29,513 bases of DNA from positions 1-29,513 of the IMG/VR virus record IMGVR_UViG_3300021959_000269; one strand, written 5' to 3'. A model generated the notes under the pieces. That model ran no database searches and had not been told where the DNA came from. It was given only the letters and a program-made list of their open reading frames with translations. Both the position numbers and the translations under genes were made by a program. This document shows positions 21,954 to 29,476 of the stretch, in pieces (position 1 is the first letter of the stretch; each line of letters opens with the position of its first letter). Source of the DNA: a virus.

Positions 21954-22139
21954 TTAATTATAACCTCCTCCGGCTTTTTTATATTCAGATGCTAACAACT
22001 GTGCTTTTCTAGCACTCCATTGTCCTGCATTGCCGCCCTTAGTTCCTGCTTTTATTTTATTAAATAATCTTTTACGCATAGTAGGTTTAGTGTAATTATT
22101 TGCTTCGTTTACTTTTGACTTAGTTTTAGTTTTTGTCAT
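21954..22139 (-). CDS. Small basic conserved protein, AGGGY tail (61 aa)
   Basis: A 61-residue basic protein: K-P-T-M-R-K-R-L-F-N-K-I-K-A-G-T-K-G-G, then G-Q-W-S-A-R-K-A-Q-L-L-A-x-x-Y-K-K-A-G-G-G-Y. This is a widespread marine-phage family in my recollection, function unknown. ATG 22139 is chosen over an upstream start at 22232 because AAGG precedes it and the family begins there; the longer frame runs inside the preceding gene. Confidence 0.75.
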   Translation of the reverse strand: MTKTKTKSKVNEANNYTKPTMRKRLFNKIKAGTKGGNAGQWSARKAQLLASEYKKAGGGYN

Positions 22140-22140
22140 A

Positions 22141-22467
22141 TTAGCCTTTTTTATGTTTTTGAGATTTAGGTGGAGATTTTTTAGAACCCCCCGGACCTGC
22201 CCACAAAACTTTGTTAGCCCAATATGCCGCACTTGTTTTTCCTTTAGCTATATTCTTTGCGTGTCTAGCTTTAAAACTTTTTCTTGCTTCTGCGGAGTAG
22301 TTATGACCCATTCCTGTTGAGTCTCCAAAGTGTATAATTTTTACGCTATCATTATCTCTAATAGCAACAACACCTTTCTTACCATGTTTACTTGTTTTAA
22401 TAGGTTTGTTTAAACCTTTTAAATTATATTTTTTTAATTTATTTTTTTCTGCATCAGATAAACTCAT
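22141..22467 (-). CDS. Small basic conserved protein, SAAYWANK motif (108 aa)
   Basis: A 108-residue basic protein with two parts: an N-terminal K-H-G-K-K-G-V-V-A-I-R...V-K-I-I-H-F-G-D-S beta region and the signature R-K-S-F-K-A-R-H-A-K-N-I-A-K-G-K-T-S-A-A-Y-W-A-N-K, followed by W-A-G-P-G-G and a basic tail. The signature is very common in marine phage genomes and has no assigned function that I know. As the first of the four basic genes it probably belongs to the virion or DNA-packaging set. Confidence 0.78.
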   Translation of the reverse strand: MSLSDAEKNKLKKYNLKGLNKPIKTSKHGKKGVVAIRDNDSVKIIHFGDSTGMGHNYSAEARKSFKARHAKNIAKGKTSAAYWANKVLWAGPGGSKKSPPKSQKHKKG

Positions 22468-22470
22468 GTA

Positions 22471-23697
22471 TTAACCTCTTACAATATTTAGCTGTGATTC
22501 TTGTATTTGTTTTGCTAACTCTGGATTTATTTGAGCTAGTAAACTACCACCACTAGACGATGTTACATTTGTTCCTGCATAGTTTGAACCTACAACATTT
22601 AAGTTAGCAGGTGAACCTATTTGTAAAGCTGTTTGTGTGCCGGGGTCACTAGCAAAGAAATTCTTTGCAGTTTCAACCGCAGCTCTTTTTACATTCTTCT
22701 TACTTAGTATACCACCATCTTCAGCACCTGGCATTTCAAATGCTTCACCATTTGCAATTTTATTTGTGTAACCTAAGTTAACATTAATATTATTTACATC
22801 AATAGTTTTCTTTATATTATCACCAGTAAATTTATAATCAGATGCAATTGTTGAACCCGGTAGTGGGTCAACTGGAGCAGTAAAACTAAAATCTGGTGAA
22901 AGACTATAATCTAATAATTTTGTTTCTGGAGTATATCCATTTAGTTTAATATATTCAAATGCAGCTTTATCATCAATACCCGGATAATATTTTTTAACAC
23001 TATTAAAATATTTTAAACCATCACCTTGCATACCTGTAAACAAAGTATTTTTTTTCATAGCCGCAGCAATTGTATCTCTATAAAAACTGTTAGCAACATT
23101 AACATTACCAAGAGCAACACCACCAGTTTGAGTAATTGTATTTGGATTATAAACTGGTACACCAATTTGACTCATAGAGTATTGACCTAGTTTAGTAGTT
23201 CCCATTCCGGCTTTACCACTAAGAACTTCACCTGCACCTTGGTATAAATTTTTAAATCCTTCACTTACACTACCATTAGCAAAACCTTTAAATGTTGCAC
23301 CAATAGTTTGTGAAATACCTTTTGCAGTTCCACCTACAAAGTTTGCAGAGTTATACATTCCTTTACCTACATGACCCATAACTTTTAAAAATGGATTAGT
23401 ACTTAACGAACCTGTTTCTGCAAGTTTACCAAAACCAGTCCATAGTCCTCCACCTGTCGCACCAAATGCTCCAAGTAAATAAGGCATTGCCATGGAAACA
23501 CCTATCATACCTATTGGTCCAAGTTTTTTACTAAACTTACTATATGCTTGAACAGCTTTACCTCCAAGACCTTTTACGCCTTTCCATACATTCTTAGCAA
23601 CTTTAGCAATACCTTTACCAATACCTTTAAATATTTTTGATACTGGTTTTGTTATTGCTTTTTTTACTTTTTTAAATATACTACTGAAAAATCCCAT
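22471..23697 (-). CDS. Putative membrane-active internal virion protein (408 aa)
   Basis: A 408-residue protein. The first 60 residues are an amphipathic Lys/Gly/Phe-rich array (FFSSIFKKVKKAITKP, IFKGIGKGIAKVAKNVWKGVKGLGGK), much like pore-forming peptides. A hydrophobic Gly-rich stretch follows (IGMIGVSMAMPYLLGAFGATGGGLW, about 62-86). The rest is Gly/Asn-rich, with a G-G-I-L-S-K-K segment near 327. In place and make-up it fits the T7 gp14-type protein that forms the outer-membrane channel during ejection. That role is inferred. It starts 13 bases after the hendecad-repeat protein. Confidence 0.65.
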   Translation of the reverse strand: MGFFSSIFKKVKKAITKPVSKIFKGIGKGIAKVAKNVWKGVKGLGGKAVQAYSKFSKKLGPIGMIGVSMAMPYLLGAFGATGGGLWTGFGKLAETGSLSTNPFLKVMGHVGKGMYNSANFVGGTAKGISQTIGATFKGFANGSVSEGFKNLYQGAGEVLSGKAGMGTTKLGQYSMSQIGVPVYNPNTITQTGGVALGNVNVANSFYRDTIAAAMKKNTLFTGMQGDGLKYFNSVKKYYPGIDDKAAFEYIKLNGYTPETKLLDYSLSPDFSFTAPVDPLPGSTIASDYKFTGDNIKKTIDVNNINVNLGYTNKIANGEAFEMPGAEDGGILSKKNVKRAAVETAKNFFASDPGTQTALQIGSPANLNVVGSNYAGTNVTSSSGGSLLAQINPELAKQIQESQLNIVRG

Positions 23698-23710
23698 TGA
23701 TAGTTACTCC

Positions 23711-25744
23711 TTAATTTGGAAATAGTTTAATTGCAAACTCACCTAAAGTTTTTAACATATTTACTTTAGCTTGGTCTGATGCTGCTTCGTTTCCAAGTGC
23801 TGCTACTGCAAGTGTTGCTTTTCTTTCTTCATCATTTTCTGCCGCTTCATATTCCCATTTAGCAGCGTCTCTCATTTCTTGCCATAAGAAAGATAAACCT
23901 TGATTACTTAAATTAAAAGCGTTCATTGCATTAGCTTGGTTAACTGCATTAACTCCTGCTGTGTTTGCTGTGTTTGTTTGTCTACGCCATTGAACATTTG
24001 ATTGTTCAATAGCTAGTGCATTAGCTGTATTAAACTGGTCTCTTTGAAAAGAAAGATTAGCATTATATTGAGCAATCTGTGAATTAAGTTGCTCTTCTAA
24101 TCTATTTGCTTCTAAAGTATTACCGGCATTTAATTCAGCAATTCTATTTGCATTAGTTGCATTAAACTGTGACATTGCATCGTTACGTTGTGCATTGCTT
24201 TGATTAACTGTGTTTGACAAGTTAGCCATAAACTGTTGTGTTTGTGATTGACTTGTTGCATTGAACTGTCTTGATGCATTTTCTGATGCTTGGTTAGATA
24301 ACATTGCTTGTTGTTTTTGTTGTGCATTAAGAACAGCTACTTGTTGACTGTTACTTAAATTAGTCATATCCATTTGTAAAAATGATTGTGCATTTAACAC
24401 TTGAGCTTGTTGTTCGTTACTCAAGTTAGCCATATCTAAAGAAGCTAACCTAGCAGCATTTTGTAATGTAGACTGTTGTTGGTTATTTAAATTTGTTAAC
24501 TCAAATGTTCTAAACAAGTTAGAGTTTGATATAACTGATTGTTGTTCATTGTTTAAATTAAGAACATCCATACCTGCAACAGTTTTAGCATTTGCTAAAG
24601 CAACAGATTGAGCATTGTTTAAACCTGCTAAACCTACTTGTTGTTGTAACTGTGCATTGGTTAAAGCTGTAGATTGTAGATTTGCTAGGTTTTGTAATCG
24701 AACTTGTTGTTGTTGATTAGCTGTAGTAAGGATTGCTTGTTGAGCATTTTGTAAATTAGCCATGCCTGTTTGCTGTGCAAATTCAGCAGTTGCCATTCCT
24801 GCTTTCATTTGATTTTCAGCATTAACTAACTGTGCTTGAAATTGTTGTTGTTTAGTTAAAACTTCTGCTTGTTGTTCGTTACTTAAATTAGCCATTGCTG
24901 TTTGTTGTAACATTGCAGAGTTTGCTTGAGCAATTGGAACAGCAGATTGTATAATAGAATTAATTAAAGCTTCTCTTCCAATGGAAGAACGAGATAAACC
25001 TCTTTGTGCTAAGTTAGCATCAACAGCTTCTACCGCAGCTCTAGCCCATGTAGGGATAGTTCCTGTTTCAATACCACTTAATAATGTTTCAAGCTGTGCA
25101 GAAACAAGAGTTGTTGTCGGCATAGCCGCAACCTGTGCTTGTACTGCTGTTGGTTGTTGAACAATACTTGCTTGTACTTGTGCAGGATTGTTTCCTATAG
25201 CTCCTTGTATTGCAGGGGGAAGTGTAGCTGTTTGTGCTTGAACAGTAGATGCAGTACCACTTACAGCTTGTGCTAAAGCTCCGGATGATAATTGACCAGA
25301 TGCAGCTTGTGCAATTGCTTGACTTGTTGGTACAGCAGTTTGTCCAGTAGTTATTGCTCCTGTTGATAATGTTCCTTGAGCTGCTGTTGCTTGTGCTTGT
25401 TGTCCAAGAGTTCCCTGTGCCGCAGTTCCTGTTTGAGCAGTACCTGTTGCCGCAGTTGTTGTTGGGGCAGTCATAGAAGTAGGTTGACCAATAGCTGTTG
25501 CCGATGATGGACCTGCTCCTACAATAGTTGGTGCTGTAACTTGAGCTTGACCAACACTAGTTGGTTGACCCATTGTTGCACCTTGTAAAATCTCATTTGA
25601 TTGTACTTGTTGTTGAGTATAAGTTTGTTTTGCTTTAGATGCAATCTTTGGGTCAGATATATTTTCTTTTAAATAAGTATCAATATCTAACTGTTGTGAA
25701 GGTTCTGAAGCTTCTGGTATTTCTTTAAAATCTCTAACTGCCAT
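23711..25744 (-). CDS. Ala/Gln/Asn-rich virion protein with hendecad repeats (677 aa)
   Basis: Residues 1-50 are charged, and about 57-205 are a low-complexity Thr/Ala/Gln/Gly region with repeats such as G-Q-P-T-S and A-A-Q-G-T-L. Residues 210-283 are a compact helical region with R-G-L-S-R-S-S-I-G-R-E-A. Residues 284-591 are an uninterrupted array of 11-residue repeats, and 592-677 a charged helical end. The composition predicts a long rigid helical or coiled rod. Located between small membrane proteins and the putative channel protein, it is probably an internal or tail structural component. No enzyme motifs are visible. The N-terminal low-complexity part resembles other marine phage structural proteins. 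Confidence 0.7.
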   Translation of the reverse strand: MAVRDFKEIPEASEPSQQLDIDTYLKENISDPKIASKAKQTYTQQQVQSNEILQGATMGQPTSVGQAQVTAPTIVGAGPSSATAIGQPTSMTAPTTTAATGTAQTGTAAQGTLGQQAQATAAQGTLSTGAITTGQTAVPTSQAIAQAASGQLSSGALAQAVSGTASTVQAQTATLPPAIQGAIGNNPAQVQASIVQQPTAVQAQVAAMPTTTLVSAQLETLLSGIETGTIPTWARAAVEAVDANLAQRGLSRSSIGREALINSIIQSAVPIAQANSAMLQQTAMANLSNEQQAEVLTKQQQFQAQLVNAENQMKAGMATAEFAQQTGMANLQNAQQAILTTANQQQQVRLQNLANLQSTALTNAQLQQQVGLAGLNNAQSVALANAKTVAGMDVLNLNNEQQSVISNSNLFRTFELTNLNNQQQSTLQNAARLASLDMANLSNEQQAQVLNAQSFLQMDMTNLSNSQQVAVLNAQQKQQAMLSNQASENASRQFNATSQSQTQQFMANLSNTVNQSNAQRNDAMSQFNATNANRIAELNAGNTLEANRLEEQLNSQIAQYNANLSFQRDQFNTANALAIEQSNVQWRRQTNTANTAGVNAVNQANAMNAFNLSNQGLSFLWQEMRDAAKWEYEAAENDEERKATLAVAALGNEAASDQAKVNMLKTLGEFAIKLFPN
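23972..24895 (-). repeat. 28 gap-free hendecad (11-residue) repeats, first half as nine 22-residue units
   Basis: The first 198 residues (284-481) divide exactly into nine 22-residue units with core N-L-(S/N/Q)-N-x-Q-Q (for example MANLSNEQQAQVLNAQ). The next 110 divide into ten 11-residue units, many starting Q-F-N-A or similar. The total is 308 residues without insertion. DNA copies have diverged, so the repeat is old and kept at protein level. Confidence 0.85.
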
Positions 25745-25746
25745 TT

Positions 25747-25947
25747 TTATTTTCCATTTGTCTCAATCAAATATTTTTCCATCCACACTATCTTTTCTTT
25801 TATAACTGCAACATCTTGTTGTATCTGATTAACTGAATTAACTTTATTTTCAACTGCATTGAGTCTGGCTGAAAACATTCCCCAAGTAATTCCTATTGCT
25901 ACAATTAATGGTGTGTAAGATAGTATAAATTTTAAATCAATTTTCAT
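25747..25947 (-). CDS. Small membrane protein with coiled coil (66 aa)
   Basis: A 66-residue protein: one membrane segment (about 7-24, FILSYTPLIVAIGITWGMF) followed by a coiled coil (RLNAVENKVNSVNQIQQDVAVIKEKIVWMEKYL). This is the layout of phage i-spanin-like or holin-accessory proteins and of small membrane fusion proteins. It shares W-G-x-F-x-x-R-L-x-x-V-E with the next upstream protein, so the two may be paralogues. It ends 2 bases before the hendecad-repeat gene begins. Confidence 0.65.
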   Translation of the reverse strand: MKIDLKFILSYTPLIVAIGITWGMFSARLNAVENKVNSVNQIQQDVAVIKEKIVWMEKYLIETNGK

Positions 25948-25949
25948 AA

Positions 25950-26438
25950 TTATTTTGCTAATGGATTATTTGATTTAAGTTTTATTTCATCAAGTACTAC
26001 GTCTTGTACTTCATTTTCTTTTTTAACAATAGCTACTTGTTTTTCTAGCTCTGTTAATTTATCTTTAAGTTCTTTTAACGATTTGTTAATTGGACTTAAA
26101 TCTGTTTCTTCGGGAATATCTAGCATTGCTACTTCCTCTCGAAGTTTTCCTATTTCTTTAAACACAAGAGTTAAATCAACAGGAACAATTTTATCATCAA
26201 CTGTCTTTATTCTATCTATCAAATCAACTTTATATTCATTTGCATATAGTAAAGCATTGTCAACTTTTTTATTTAACTCTTTATCTTTACTATGTAAAGG
26301 TTGTAAGTTAATGGGTGGCTCACCTTCTAGTACTGATAGTCTATTGTTAAATTCACCCCATGCATAAAATCCACCACCAATAGCTGTTATAGTTCCTATG
26401 AGTGCGGCATATGTAGATAGTTTATCTAATATTTTCAT
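25950..26438 (-). CDS. Membrane-anchored coiled-coil protein (162 aa)
   Basis: A 162-residue protein with an N-terminal membrane segment (about 9-28, TYAALIGTITAIGGGFYAWG), then W-G-E-F-N-N-R-L-S-V-L-E and a long helical, heptad-rich region to the end (KSLKELKDKLTELEKQVAIVKKE). It should be anchored in the inner membrane with its coil in the periplasm or cytoplasm. Layout fits a spanin or a membrane organiser, but its place in the structural block leaves other roles open. It overlaps the acidic secreted protein gene by 4 bases. Confidence 0.65.
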   Translation of the reverse strand: MKILDKLSTYAALIGTITAIGGGFYAWGEFNNRLSVLEGEPPINLQPLHSKDKELNKKVDNALLYANEYKVDLIDRIKTVDDKIVPVDLTLVFKEIGKLREEVAMLDIPEETDLSPINKSLKELKDKLTELEKQVAIVKKENEVQDVVLDEIKLKSNNPLAK

Positions 26439-27889
26439 TGTTTCAGAATCTCCAATTCTCTTAACAGTTTAGTTTTTTTGGATTTAACTTCCAATAATTT
26501 AACCCTATGAATTTCTATAGGGTCACTTTCCGTGTATGAGTTTAACGCAACTCCTGCATAGATATCTGCTGTGTAGCTAGATAAATTCATTTCTAAATAT
26601 AATCCTAGATGTGATTTTTCGTAAATATCTTTTGAGGAATAAAACGCTAAATTTTTATATTCATCTAAGTTTTTTAGTTTAAAAAATAAATCTTCTTTTG
26701 ATAAATTTTTTGTTGTTTCTTTTGTAACTTGTGTTATTTGTTTTGTTATATTTTTTATACTTTGTTTTACTTTATTTTCTACGTCTGAAGCATCTGTAAT
26801 AACCCTGTCATCGGTGTCCATTTCTCTGTCTTCCGATTGTACTTCATCTTGTTTTTCACTATCTTCTGATTGTACTTCGGACTCCTCAGTTCCTTCGCTA
26901 TCGGGTTTTTCTTCTTTTTGTTCTTCTGTTTTTTCTTGTGGACTTTCTGTTTCGGTTTCATTTTTAGCTACAATAGTTTCCACAGTTTCTTCTTCATCCG
27001 TAAAAGTCTCTGGTATGCTTTCTTCGTTTTCTGTGATTTCCTGCATTGGTTCTTCAAAGTACATATCATCTTCAAAGTAGTCACTTTCAATAATACTATA
27101 AGTCTCATCTACAGTAACCTCTGGTTCGTTAAACGAATACATATCTTCTATAAGATAGGTATTATCTACTTCCCAATAAAATTCTTCTGGTATATCATCT
27201 ATGATATCAATAATATTTTCATCAATATCATCTATAGCTTCTTGTGCATCTTCATTAATAGGCGGTATATTACTATACGCTACATTTAATGTAACATTAT
27301 CTACATCTGGTCCATAGTGAAAACTATCATACGATGTACCGGCAGTTTCATTAAATAACTCTGCTCTGATTGTAAAGTCTGTTTGTGTATTATAACCATG
27401 CGTATACACATTTGTGTAATTTATAAACTTATTATCAGTTGTCGAGCTAGTTCCAGTTATCTCTCTAACTTGTGTTGATACTGAACCATCAGAGCTTGTA
27501 ATAGTTTGTTTGAGAGTTAGTGTGTTCTCTACATTATTCCAAAACCATACATCTGCTGCCATGGTTGAAGTAAAACCTTGATTAACTTCTGATTGTGTTA
27601 GATGACCATCATCAACTAAATCTACATCTTGGTATACATTATCTCCTGTATTTCCTTCAAAAGCTAGTACACCACCACTATCATCCATACCTGTTTGATA
27701 TGGAAATCCCCATTCGCCATGTGTGTGAATAGTTGTTCCGTCTGTTGACCAACCAGTTGTATCTACAGTTTCACCAGTTCCAAAAGTAGAATTAGTTAAT
27801 ATATTTCCTGTTGTTACAGTTTGTCCAAAAGATTTATCCCATGCTAAAATAAAAGCACAAACAATTAACGTTGGAAGTATATACCGCAT
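26435..27889 (-). CDS. Secreted acidic protein with beta-sandwich-like domain (484 aa)
   Basis: A 484-residue protein with a Sec signal peptide (YILPTLIVCAFILAW, cleavage near residue 22). Residues about 25-215 look like a beta-sandwich of the carbohydrate-binding type (N-I-L-T-N-S-T-F...W-S-T-D-G...V-Y-Q-D-V-D-L, ending V-D-N-V-T-L-N-V). Residues 216-370 are extremely Asp/Glu-rich and disordered, with a duplicated E-V-Q-S-E-D segment. The last 110 residues are Lys-rich and helical. Export by a phage suggests action on the host envelope or release to the medium. It follows the 253-residue secreted protein with a TAATG overlap. No known family. Confidence 0.7.
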   Translation of the reverse strand: MRYILPTLIVCAFILAWDKSFGQTVTTGNILTNSTFGTGETVDTTGWSTDGTTIHTHGEWGFPYQTGMDDSGGVLAFEGNTGDNVYQDVDLVDDGHLTQSEVNQGFTSTMAADVWFWNNVENTLTLKQTITSSDGSVSTQVREITGTSSTTDNKFINYTNVYTHGYNTQTDFTIRAELFNETAGTSYDSFHYGPDVDNVTLNVAYSNIPPINEDAQEAIDDIDENIIDIIDDIPEEFYWEVDNTYLIEDMYSFNEPEVTVDETYSIIESDYFEDDMYFEEPMQEITENEESIPETFTDEEETVETIVAKNETETESPQEKTEEQKEEKPDSEGTEESEVQSEDSEKQDEVQSEDREMDTDDRVITDASDVENKVKQSIKNITKQITQVTKETTKNLSKEDLFFKLKNLDEYKNLAFYSSKDIYEKSHLGLYLEMNLSSYTADIYAGVALNSYTESDPIEIHRVKLLEVKSKKTKLLRELEILKQ

Positions 27890-28650
27890 TAATTATGTAC
27901 GTTAATTATTTTATGTTCTTTTGTTTCTAAATCTGTTTCAATTATAATTTTATCTACTTCTTTTTGTTCTAAAAGTGTTGCTAGTTTCTTTTTTTCTTCT
28001 TCAAGTTTTCTAGCAAGTTCTTTTTTTTGTTCTTCTATTCTAATCGCTTCTAACTCTGCATCTATTTGAGACCTAGTTTTTAATTTTTTAATATAGGTTT
28101 CATAGTCTGGTCTTTCAACATCATATTTAGTCCATTCTGATAGTGCATCTGGACCAATTTTACCTTCAAACGGACAGGGAGTTCCAGCCATTTGCATTGC
28201 TTCAAAGACCCTTTCATCTTGACATAACAGGCTTACAGCCGCAATACGCATACCATAGTCGAAAAGTACCTTACTGAGCTTAATACGCTCACAATTTAAA
28301 TCCCTAAAATGTTTTCCACCAGATAAGCCAAAGCCCATGGTAGAAACACCACCACTAATACCCATGCTACAAACGTCTTGAGACATAGCTGAGTAACTCG
28401 GAGCGGAAGATGAACTAACGGGTATATCTGACCCATTGGTAGTGCTGTTATTTGTTGTCGTACTTGTCGTTGTGTTTGTTTGTCCATCATTATTATTTGT
28501 TGTTGTTGATGTATAACCACCAGTAATCTGAGTATTACTACCGGAAGAATTTGTTTGTGCGTTGTTATCGTTAGTAGAATCTGCAAAAGTAATTGTACTT
28601 ACACATAAAATAAAACTTAATAAAAATACTAGGAGTATATTATTTTTCAT
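27889..28650 (-). CDS. Secreted conserved protein with Cys domain and coiled coil (253 aa)
   Basis: A 253-residue protein with a signal peptide (about 1-24, ending T-F-A-D), a Ser/Thr/Asn-rich linker (25-88) and a compact domain (about 89-165) with four cysteines and the sequence V-C-S-M-G-I-S-G-G-V-S-T-M-G-F-G-L-S-G-G-K-H, then N-C-E-R-I-K-L, L-L-C-Q-D-E-R-V-F and G-T-P-C-P-F. A charged coiled coil follows (about 190-235). I recall relatives of the Cys domain in marine phages and bacteria, function unknown. Two disulfides in the periplasm are plausible. Start codon overlaps the stop of a 19-residue Cys-rich ORF. Confidence 0.72.
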   Translation of the reverse strand: MKNNILLVFLLSFILCVSTITFADSTNDNNAQTNSSGSNTQITGGYTSTTTNNNDGQTNTTTSTTTNNSTTNGSDIPVSSSSAPSYSAMSQDVCSMGISGGVSTMGFGLSGGKHFRDLNCERIKLSKVLFDYGMRIAAVSLLCQDERVFEAMQMAGTPCPFEGKIGPDALSEWTKYDVERPDYETYIKKLKTRSQIDAELEAIRIEEQKKELARKLEEEKKKLATLLEQKEVDKIIIETDLETKEHKIINVHN

Positions 28651-28706
28651 TTACCACAAGTACACTTTCCATCTACACAATCAGGACAAGGATTAATCAT
28701 TTGCAT
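28647..28706 (-). CDS. Cys-rich microprotein (19 aa), CPDC...CTC
   Basis: A 19-codon frame between two real genes, encoding MQMINPCPDCVDGKCTCGK. Four cysteines in C-x2-C-x4-C-x-C could bind a metal ion. Its ATGs (28706 or 28700) overlap or abut the preceding stop, and its TGA overlaps the next ATG (ATGA), so ribosomes would pass through it. It is either a true microprotein or a translational coupler. No strong ribosome binding site is seen. Confidence 0.45.
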   Translation of the reverse strand: MQMINPCPDCVDGKCTCGK

Positions 28707-28929
28707 TATCCCAAGCTGTTTGTAGTTCTACAAGTTTAGCATTTACTTCTTCTTCGGTAGGTAATTCTGTTACTGGATTGTCTACAATGTTTCCATCTAT
28801 TCCTACTTTTTCAGAAAGTCTTAAGTTAGCATAAATTTTATTTGAACTATCTGTCCAAGTAAACCACTGTCCAGTATGTATAGTTATTAAAGCGTCTTGT
28901 ATATGGTCAGGTCTACCATCTTCTCTCAT
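28693..28929 (-). CDS. Small tail-fibre-associated protein, putative assembly factor (78 aa)
   Basis: A 78-residue protein: R-P-D-H-I-Q-D-A-L-I-T-I-H-T-G-Q-W-F-T-W-T-D-S-S-N-K-I-Y-A-N-L, then E-L-P-T-E-E-E-V-N-A-K-L-x-x-L-Q-x-x-W-D. The P-T-E-E-E...W-D ending is typical of small proteins coded next to phage tail fibres, such as XkdW-like or fibre-chaperone proteins. It lies one base after the C1q-like fibre gene, which supports that reading. The exact role (chaperone or structural) is not shown. Confidence 0.65.
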   Translation of the reverse strand: MREDGRPDHIQDALITIHTGQWFTWTDSSNKIYANLRLSEKVGIDGNIVDNPVTELPTEEEVNAKLVELQTAWDNAND

Positions 28930-28930
28930 T

Positions 28931-29470
28931 TTATGTATCTCCTAATCTAATAAAGGTAAAATGTGTTTCGTTTTTTCCACTGTCTCCATGCGTCATTACA
29001 TTATTGTTATTAAAAACTCTAAAAGAGCATTTGCATTGTGTAGTGTCAGTAACATCAAAAACATAGTGTGCTGTTGAGGTACAATATCGGTGGTCTTCTA
29101 CTCCAGTTCCATTAAAAGCAACTTCAGTATAGGTACTATTATTAGTAGTGACTTTAATAGTAAGTCTAAATTCACTGTCGTTTGCCGCTCCAGAGCCATT
29201 GTTACCTCTACCTTGTAGAGTAGCAATAATCATGTAAATACCTGTGCTTGGAAAAGTAAATACACCAGATGATTGTGTCATAGATGAGCCAATAGGAACA
29301 CCATTTCCTGTGCTATCATTCTGTTCTAAGTTAGAAGTTATTGGATTTGCAACACCTGTAAAATCAGTAGTTAATCTCCATTGGTCAGCAACAGTAATAC
29401 CACTTGTATAATTACTTGTAGGCAAAGTACCTGTAACTCCTTGTGCTAAATTTAAAAATGTCTGTGCCAT
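28931..29470 (-). CDS. C1q/TNF-like tail-fibre or receptor-binding protein (179 aa)
   Basis: A 179-residue beta-rich protein ending in F-T-F-I-R-L-G-D-T, with G-V-F-T-F-P-S-T-G-I-Y-M-I near 88-100: both are marks of the C1q/TNF jelly-roll fold that trimerises at fibre tips. Phages use such heads to bind cell-surface receptors. The short N-terminus (AQTFLNLAQGVTGTLPTSNY) recalls fibre proteins that join a shaft made by another gene. GGAG lies 9 bases before the ATG. It should be an adhesin that sets host range. Confidence 0.82.
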   Translation of the reverse strand: MAQTFLNLAQGVTGTLPTSNYTSGITVADQWRLTTDFTGVANPITSNLEQNDSTGNGVPIGSSMTQSSGVFTFPSTGIYMIIATLQGRGNNGSGAANDSEFRLTIKVTTNNSTYTEVAFNGTGVEDHRYCTSTAHYVFDVTDTTQCKCSFRVFNNNNVMTHGDSGKNETHFTFIRLGDT

Positions 29471-29476
29471 TATGGT

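Noticed and set aside
23972-24895. CRISPR array or DNA tandem repeat
   Set aside because: The 66-bp period follows from 22-residue protein repeats. DNA copies are diverged and there are no spacers between identical repeats.
26814-27289. Long + strand ORFs opposite the acidic secreted protein
   Set aside because: Ser/Cys/Phe-rich translations come from the antisense of Asp/Glu/Ser-rich codons. No ribosome binding site or family resemblance.
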